A stretch of 64,000 bases of DNA, taken from positions 286,388,966-286,452,965 of the forward strand of contig CM057009.1 in NCBI GenBank assembly GCA_029891345.1, given 5' to 3'. This document shows, in pieces, positions 57,726 through 64,000 of the stretch. Made by a program: the position numbers and the translations under genes. The stretch's first letter is position 1; each line of letters opens with the position of its first letter. The notes under the pieces are model-generated. The model did no database searches and was not told where the DNA came from. It saw only the letters and a program-made list of their open reading frames with translations. This DNA is from Dryococelus australis. Taxonomy: Eukaryota > Arthropoda > Insecta > Phasmatodea > Phasmatidae.

Positions 57726-58500
57726 AGCCTCACCACTCGCCACTACAGAAAACACCGAAATGGCGAACCAACAGCCTATCAATATTGAAGTTAAACAGCC
57801 AGTTACTATGTCAAAGTTCACAGAAGAGAAAAATTAAACCATGGCTGAATTTCTTGAACATTACAATCCAGCAGCCGAAACGAACAATTGGAACGAGATA
57901 GAAAAATGGCGATTGTGGTTCTACCGTAATGGAACAGCGAAACGCACCCTTTAAAACTACCCACAAGCAGTAGAGGGCCAAATAACCTGAGATGGCATAG
58001 TCAGCATACTCAAAACCACGTTCACAACTCCCGCAGCTGAAGACTGCCTTAAACAACTAATTTACACTACCAAACAGAAGTTAGGCCAAAGTGCGCAAAT
58101 GCATATAGAAACCTTCTGTACTATCGATGTAAGTATAATCACAATATCAATGATGCCGACTTCATTTCCATAGTCTGGCGCTCTCCTTTGCCTTCCATTG
58201 TCGACAAGATATTCGGATTCAAAAACGAAACTATTCAGATATGTTGGAAAACATTAACCGGGACACAAATAAGGTCAGAAACAGATTCGCTAAGGGAAGG
58301 AGTGTCAAAGCTCAAAGAGGAGAAAGCAAATATGTCGCTGGAACAACACAACTACCCCAAATATACACAGAGACAGACATACACACAACACAACCAAACT
58401 CTGCCAAATAACATTTATTGGCGTACCCAAAACCCACTCTCTGGGACCCAACAATATAGACTCCATACAAATGGAAACTACACAAATCAATAATTCAACA
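57726..58500 (+). pseudogene. gag: errantivirus-type gag, copy 2
   Basis: Frames in order: MANQQPINIEVKQPVTMSKF near 57.76 kb, MAEFLEHYNPAAETNNWNEI (57.84 kb), WRLWFYRNGTAKRTL, and ILKTTFTTPAAEDCLKQLI with YTTKQKLGQS (58.0-58.1 kb). Then comes the 58188-58493 frame, which has a coiled helix (SLREGVSKLKEEKANMS) and a Gln/Asn/Tyr-rich tail. The GTAKRT segment and helical context match copy 1 at 2.8 kb. Stops interrupt at 57835, 57952 and 58170. A capsid and RNA-binding role is inferred from the family. Confidence 0.6.
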
Positions 58501-59555
58501 CCCCACCACCCCTACCACTGACACAAAACAGGCAAAATTACGGTTCCCCGAATACACGATATACCAATCAAAACTGGCACACTAATCATTTCAAATATAA
58601 CTACCAAAATAAGAATTCTCTAAACCGCACCACATATGACAACATATAAAAAACTACCTAATGAGGGGGGAATTAGCACCTTCCCCACGGATAGAACCAG
58701 ACAACAGGTGCGTGCAAAGAAAATCAGTATACGAAAATAAGCAGACCCCTTAAGGGCGAAACACAGGTTTCAGCAAAGTCCGCATGACAAACCATGTGGT
58801 AAAAGTCAGAAAGAAAACCCTGTCCCACCCGATGTGAAGGACACACGTATTATCGATGCATGCCAGGTGTTATTTGCTAAATGTGTGTCAAATGTGCTTC
58901 AACGCCAAAAGCAAAAATGTTGTTCAGACAAGACACAGCACGCCGACGTGCTTACCTCAGCCGCAAACAGGTAAACTTGATAACAATATTAAGTCTCATA
59001 TCTTGTTTCAAGGACTGAAATTCAGGTCGGATAGGCAGAATGCATAATTAACATGCAAGCACAAGGACACACGTTTACCAACATCGCCAGGCGCCCGTGA
59101 AACATGACCCCAGTGAACACAAAGAAACGGCCGCCCCAGCCAAGCAGGCAGCCCCGCAGGAATGTGCAACACAGCAGAATCGTGATATCAGAGGCATGCA
59201 TGTGGCCTTCATAGGACCATGGTCCCAGGCGGCCTTCACATGTTAGCTCTGCATGTATATAGGACACCAAGCCGCACATTGACCATTGTTATCCAATCAA
59301 GGCAAAATTTTTCAAACAGACATTGCGGCATGCTTCTGCAAATTTAAACAGCGCTTCGCGATTGGTGAAATAAAAATCAAGTTGTAGCACGCCAGGAAGG
59401 AAACCACTATAAACTCAAACAAGGAACTTGCTGGCGATAATGACATGCCCCAGCACAACCTGAGCTACCAGTCCTACATACACTGTCATCACAAACAACA
59501 CACGCCGGTCGCCAAGGATTAGTGTCGCGCTAGTTATGTGAAAATATCAACACCA
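58501..59555 (+). other. gag tail to protease spacer, copy 2
   Basis: Decayed, A/C-rich. No zinc knuckle is convincingly in frame, although Cys-rich scraps occur near 58860-58920. A GC-rich part near 59080-59180 has no match in the corresponding spot of copy 1 and may be an insertion. Confidence 0.3.
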
Positions 59556-59840
59556 CGTGTCCTTGTGTGACTTCGCGGCAAAACTTACAATGCATTGTTG
59601 GACACAGGATGCTCACTCTCCTGTATGGTGGAAAAATTGGTAATTAAGAGAAAACAGTGCCGATTACCGAAAGATTTTCATTAGTAGGCAGAACACAGGA
59701 TATAAGTACCTCAATTCAAATCTAAAGTCAACATTAATATTCATGGACATAACTTTTTCAAAGATATTTTGTTAATCGATTACCTCAAGTTGGATATAAT
59801 CCTTGGCATTGACTTCATTAAATAATATGATGTAATCCCA
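59556..59840 (+). pseudogene. errantivirus protease, copy 2
   Basis: Decayed retropepsin in one main frame with breaks: LLDTGCSLSCMV-like active-site region at about 59.59-59.62 kb, where the DTG codons are intact (GACACAGGA). Further on, VNIHGHNF-like and IILGIDFI patterns in shifted frames near 59.74 and 59.80 kb supply the flap and second half. Copy 1 has DTR here. It belongs upstream of RT in the same polyprotein. Confidence 0.55.
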
Positions 59841-60029
59841 GTCCTCAACAAAGATATAATGTTTATCTATGCGCCAACAACAATAAAGTATTTGACATAC
59901 CTATCAACACCAACACAATTGAGTATGATAGAAGTAATTGTATGGATAATTATATTGAAAAGATTAGCACTACAGACACCCAAACATCAAATGAAGCACT
60001 TGATAACATAAGTTCAAATTTACCTAACC

Positions 60030-61620
60030 ACCAATAAAGACAATTGCAACATCTACTTCAACAATACAAGGACCGATTCGCAAGTTCAATTAATGAACTC
60101 GCTGAAACTAAAAAATATGAAATCAAATTAGAGCTAAGCACAGAGAAACCAATTCACACACGCCCTTACCACATTAACCCTAAATTTTGTGAGCAAGTGT
60201 TGACACATATACAGCAGATACTTGGTTCTAAAATTATAACTCCTTCAGGTTCTCTTCATACTGCGTCAAGTTTAGTGATATCCAGACGCCAGGGAGGCAT
60301 TAAATTTTTTTTACAGATTTCTGACTTTTAAATCAATGTTTAAAAAAAGGCCAATAACCTATGCCACGAACAAAGGACATTATTTATACTCTCCTGAACT
60401 CTAAGTATATTTCCTCTATAGACATGTTCAATGGCTTTTATGCAATTCCAGTATGTCAGCAAGGCTGAGAAAAAATAGCATTTACATAGGTGGTGTCAAT
60501 TTTTGTATGAGTTCGTACGTATTCCAATGGGCCTTGCAACTAGTCTGAACCACTTTCGAAATTTCGTCGATTTAATGCTTGGTCCCTTGTGCTGGAATAC
60601 AGCCATCGCATATATCGACGACATCTTTATTATAGGCAATACATTTAGCGAACTCCTTGATAACACCGGGAAAGTCATGGAAAGACTGCGCAAATATAAT
60701 GTCAAGGTCAGTAGCAAAAAATGCAATTTCCCACAATAGGACATTAAGATCCTTGGTTGTTGCATTATGCTGGCAGGGATTCAGATGGACCCAGACAAAA
60801 TTACCACCATTTAACAAATGGTGCCACCTAAGAATGTCAAACAAGTTCGCACATACCTCAGACTAATGAAGGAAACTGTGCTCTTCAAATGGACCCAACA
60901 GGAGCAAAAGTCGTTTTAAAACCTAAAGGCAGCTTTAATTAAACCACCAACATTGGCGAAATTTGACAAGGACTGCCAAATAATATTAGCACGTGACACA
61001 TCACAGACAGTGATAGGTGCGGTCCTCATGCAGGAATTTCCCAACAGTAAAGAGCCCACAATCATAGTGTTTGCCTCCAAAAAGTTATCCTTGAATGAAA
61101 AAAAAGGTCGTCAACAGAACGTGAACTGTCGGCAATAAAATATTTTGTCATTTATTTTAAGCAACATCTCTGCAGCCGTAAATTCGTCATAGAGACCGAT
61201 CATGCTAGCTCAAGACGATGGCTGAACACAATGTTCATATTAAGAAATTGGCCATAGCATTAACAGAATATGACTTTGAAGCACGCATTGTCAAGGGCAA
61301 ACTGAACTCTCTCGATGAAGCCATAAGCCGTATTCCCGCCATAGGAATAGCTTACACAACTACCGTTAGCGTTAATAACATTACTTATAAATTGAAACAT
61401 ACATTCCTGGCATGCAAATCATTTTACGAAACACTAGTGGAGACCCTAATTTAAAACCCAACAAAGACCAGGAGGTAAAGAATAATATTGCTAAATATAT
61501 TATAAACAATTGGGCTGAGATTAAAACTTTAGTTAAGGAGGATCTCCAAACAACGGACAAACCGCGTGTGACTAAAAGGGTCGTCAATGAGGAATACCTC
61601 CCCTTGCAAGCAATCTAAAA
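60030..61620 (+). pseudogene. pol: errantivirus reverse transcriptase and RNase H, copy 2
   Basis: The fingers part at 60044-60331 reads QYKDRFASSINELAETKKYE and KPIHTRPYHINPKF, then ITPSGSLHTASSLVISRR. The palm at 60503-60739 has FVRIPMGLATSLNHFRNFVD and AIAYIDDIFIIGN, so the YIDD catalytic pair is intact, and KKCNF. RNase H: IILARDTSQTVIGAVLMQEF (60985-61035), FASKKLS, STERELSAIKYFV and ETDHASS (61.1-61.2 kb). A linker (61218-61454) has KLNSLDEAISRIP, matching KLNTLPDALSRI in copy 1. There are fewer stops than in copy 1, so this copy is younger or belongs to a better-preserved subfamily. Confidence 0.8.
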
Positions 61621-61814
61621 CATTACTACTACACTTTATAACACTAACAATTGAAATCATAATGCGAAACCATGTCACTATAATCAAAACCTCTTGCATT
61701 CACCCATGTTTACACTGTAAAATTGTCATCACACACAACCACCACACAGCTCACTACTACCCTGTCTACATACACGAGCAGTAATATATTAAGGTAGACA
61801 ACGACTCACATTTA

Positions 61815-62990
61815 TTGTTAGCACCACTTACTGAACACATAACGGCCCCTTTTCTCGTCGAATACGCGAATGATCCTCACATTCAGCAGTTAAAATTAGC
61901 ACTCACAAAACCAGATAAAGCCAAGATTAAATACCACCACCTAGCCAGACAATACACCATTTATGGAAATGGTGAAATCTATATGAAACAACGTACACCC
62001 ACCGGGGAAAAGAAACTTACACTTGTCCCGTAATACTACGTTCTGGAAATCATCACCACCCACCATGAAGCACTACTAGGAGTGGCCATTTCGGGCAATT
62101 TCAGACCCTCGAAAAAATCAGAAATGCCTATTACTGGGACAGCATGAACAAGGATGTAAAATAGTATATTAAAAACTGTCCCTTTATGCCAGTGCATCAA
62201 AGCTGCAAATCAGAAACTGATTGGACAAATTACCCCTATAGCACCCCCTTCCTCTCTTCACCATTCGTGGGGTTTGGATGCTAAAGGACCCTTGCAAACC
62301 TCAGCTTCCAGAAATAAATTCGTTTTAATTATCATGTAATTTTTCATTTGATATGCGGTGGCCCATCCCGTAAAATCAATCGACCCAATCACATGAGCGA
62401 ACTTTATAGATGATGTAATTTTACAATTTGGTTGTCCCAAATCTATCCTCACTGACAGGGGAACATCCTTCAAAAACGAAATGATAGAACTATTAAGGAA
62501 GTTACTGATAAAAAAGCTAAAGACGACTGCCTATAACCTGGCATGCAATGGTATAACCGAGCAGGTCAATAAAATTTTATCACAGCATTTGACATCTTGT
62601 GCCAGTGAGGACCCCGCCCACTGGGATGATTATGTTTCTTTCATTTTATTCAATTACAACACCACTGTCAACAGAAATACAAAGTTCACTCCCTTCTATT
62701 TTCTTCATGGGGTTGAAGCTGTACAGCCACCACATGTGATTAGCCAAACATGTTCCCCACGAGCCGACGATTGGTGTGAGCACTTACAGCAGACACATGA
62801 GCAAGCTCGTATAAAACTTATCGCTTCGCAGCAGAAGCAGAAAGATTTGTTTGATGCCAAGTATAGTCCTAACGAATTAAAAATTGGCAATTCGTTTGGA
62901 TTAAAAATCATGTGAGGCGAAAAAGCCTTTCTTTAAAATATCAGGGCCTGTACAATACTCACGACATACTTTGCCCTTCCACAATAGCGG
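61815..62990 (+). pseudogene. pol: errantivirus integrase, copy 2
   Basis: The N-terminal part 61815-62033 (HIQQLKLALTKPDKAKIKYH) matches the 8110-8200 region of copy 1. The zinc-binding region near 62.05-62.2 kb is decayed. The core has WGLDAKGPLQ (first Asp, about 62.27 kb), ILTDRGTSFKNE (second Asp, 62.45 kb) and NGITEQVNKIL (Glu, about 62.55 kb), followed by WDDYVSFILFNYNTTVNRNT and FTPFYFLHGVEA (62.62-62.72 kb). Stops lie at about 62.03, 62.16, 62.34 and 62.91 kb. It would integrate the cDNA. Confidence 0.8.
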
Positions 62991-63117
62991 TGGAAATAAC
63001 GAAAGTGGGGTCACAGTAAAATATATACTGTCACTACTCTTAATGTAAAACCCGCTAATATCAGGTACTAATGTATACCCTTATGTTACAGGAAGAGTCA
63101 CTTAATCAGTTTCTGGA

Positions 63118-64000
63118 ATGGGCCTTACCACATTCAATGGAGTGCTACTCGTACTGGGAATTTCCGTCAGTGCAGCAGCAGAACAGCTTTATAAGACACG
63201 CCACAGTGTCTAGTTCGGGGAGTGGATGCTGCAGCTACAGTAAGAGGAGACCATCCCACTTTCATTCGCACTGCAGTTGCAACAGCCCAGGATGCCAACC
63301 AACATAGAAGAATGGTTCCACAGCACCTGTGCCATCAGAAATTCTACAGTCTACAGGAATGCAGAACAATTACGTCAAATTTTAGCGAAACATCTGTAAA
63401 CATTGTTGAACAGTTCATGTCTGAAGTTCCAATTCCCAAAAGAAATAAAAGATACCTCACTTTCCTTGGCGATGTCGCAACATGGTGTTGTGATGTCTTA
63501 ACCACTTGTAATTTAAAAGCATTACTATCAAATGAGGAGATTCTGGCCTTGCAGCTTAATGAAATTCAGTCTAATGTATGATTCTCAGTAAGTAATCTCA
63601 ATCTCACCAGTCACAGTATGTCTCAAATTCAGAATCAAGTAGAGATCAAAATTAATTCTATTTCACATAATTTTCAGTAATTGGCAGGTAATTTTAACAA
63701 ACAACAGCATGAAGTAGAGATGTCACAGATTCAAAGCCAACTGATGATAAGTATAGTCTTAGAATTACTTAACAACATTATTAACGAAATACGACTAAAT
63801 ACGTATTTGCACATTTGCCAAAACAATCTTTCACCATTGCAAGCAGTACCACGTTCGACTAAAACCAAAGCACTATTAAAGCTAGAAAACAAAATGTATC
63901 AATTTGACCTGAGTATTCCTGTTCGAAATATAATTATGTTATAATCTGTTCCTATAGCAGAATGCACATTCTCCCCATCCCAAATAATGATTAAGTTGCA
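63118..64000 (+). pseudogene. env: errantivirus envelope, copy 2 (cut by window end)
   Basis: ATG 63118 opens a signal peptide, MGLTTFNGVLLVLGISVSAA, and ends in a stop after 33 codons. The ectodomain continues in the 63222-63581 frame with CRTITSNFSETSVNIVEQFM and the basic site KRNKR at about 63450, followed by a fusion-peptide-like YLTFLGDVATWCCDVLT. Heptad-like helices follow to 63.95 kb (KQQHEVEMSQIQSQLMI, then NLSPLQAVPRS). The same FLGD/ALGD...CC(D/N)VLT segment follows the cleavage site in copy 1, so the two envs are homologous. The C-terminal half and membrane anchor lie outside the window. Three or more interruptions are seen. Confidence 0.7.

Noticed and set aside
1..64000. CRISPR arrays, rRNA genes, bacterial operons
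   Set aside because: None seen; short direct repeats are microsatellites, LTR-like repeats or tandem arrays.

Overview
This looks like nuclear DNA from an arthropod, most likely an insect with a large, repeat-laden genome. The grounds are split exons with GT/AG sites, no bacterial-style gene packing, decayed Tc1/mariner transposases, Ty3/gypsy elements carrying a baculovirus-F-like envelope gene (the errantivirus type known from insects), and several Polinton/Maverick (adintovirus-like) DNA-virus relics. I cannot name a species. Family calls rest on motifs read by eye, without any database search.

Layout. 0-1 kb: minus-strand fragment of a Polinton-type virion protein. 1.1-14.1 kb: a pair of about 490-bp LTR-like direct repeats bracketing a decayed errantivirus (gag 2.5-3.5, protease/RT/RNase H/integrase 5.5-9.3, env 9.8-11.5), whose gag end is broken by another LTR and internal fragment (about 3.8-5.5). 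14.3-16 kb: minus-strand gag plus retropepsin remnant of a different gypsy-type element. 16-35 kb: mostly non-coding, with a degenerate about 22-bp satellite, three Tc1/mariner relics, an about 280-bp tandem array, a tRNA-derived SINE head, and the only likely host coding sequence: a minus-strand first exon (24.2-24.5), a nuclear-receptor-like exon (28.19-28.42) and a possible minus-strand last exon (35.04-35.10).

35.5-40.3 kb: a striking 3.2-kb inverted duplication. Each arm carries a Polinton-type rve integrase, a conserved TATA box, and the start of a short acidic ORF with PxDLS motifs and a VxCxE motif, a combination reminiscent of adenovirus E1A. Further right on the minus strand lie pieces of a core-like protein and of a fibre-like protein with DPxDxDxVNK repeats.

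40.28-53.53 kb: a nearly complete but mutated Polinton with about 370-bp terminal inverted repeats. It has a small conserved ORF, zinc-finger ORF, protein-primed DNA polymerase B, penton-like protein, packaging ATPase, integrase with upstream zinc ribbon, fibre-like protein, adenain-like protease, PLA2-like domain, core-like protein and double-jelly-roll major capsid protein. It lies directly against the fibre-like gene of the older Polinton, so it probably inserted into it. Almost every gene carries stops or frameshifts, so this is a fossil virus. Its genes together would replicate (PolB), integrate (rve), package (ATPase), assemble (MCP, penton, core), mature (protease) and enter (PLA2-like, fibre).

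53.5-57.5 kb: the 3' end of a gypsy pol, a polypurine tract and a probable LTR, in which a fourth Polinton-type integrase fragment is embedded. 57.7-64 kb: a second, related errantivirus running off the window end, with gag, protease, RT (YIDD intact), RNase H, integrase and env (signal peptide and basic cleavage site visible).
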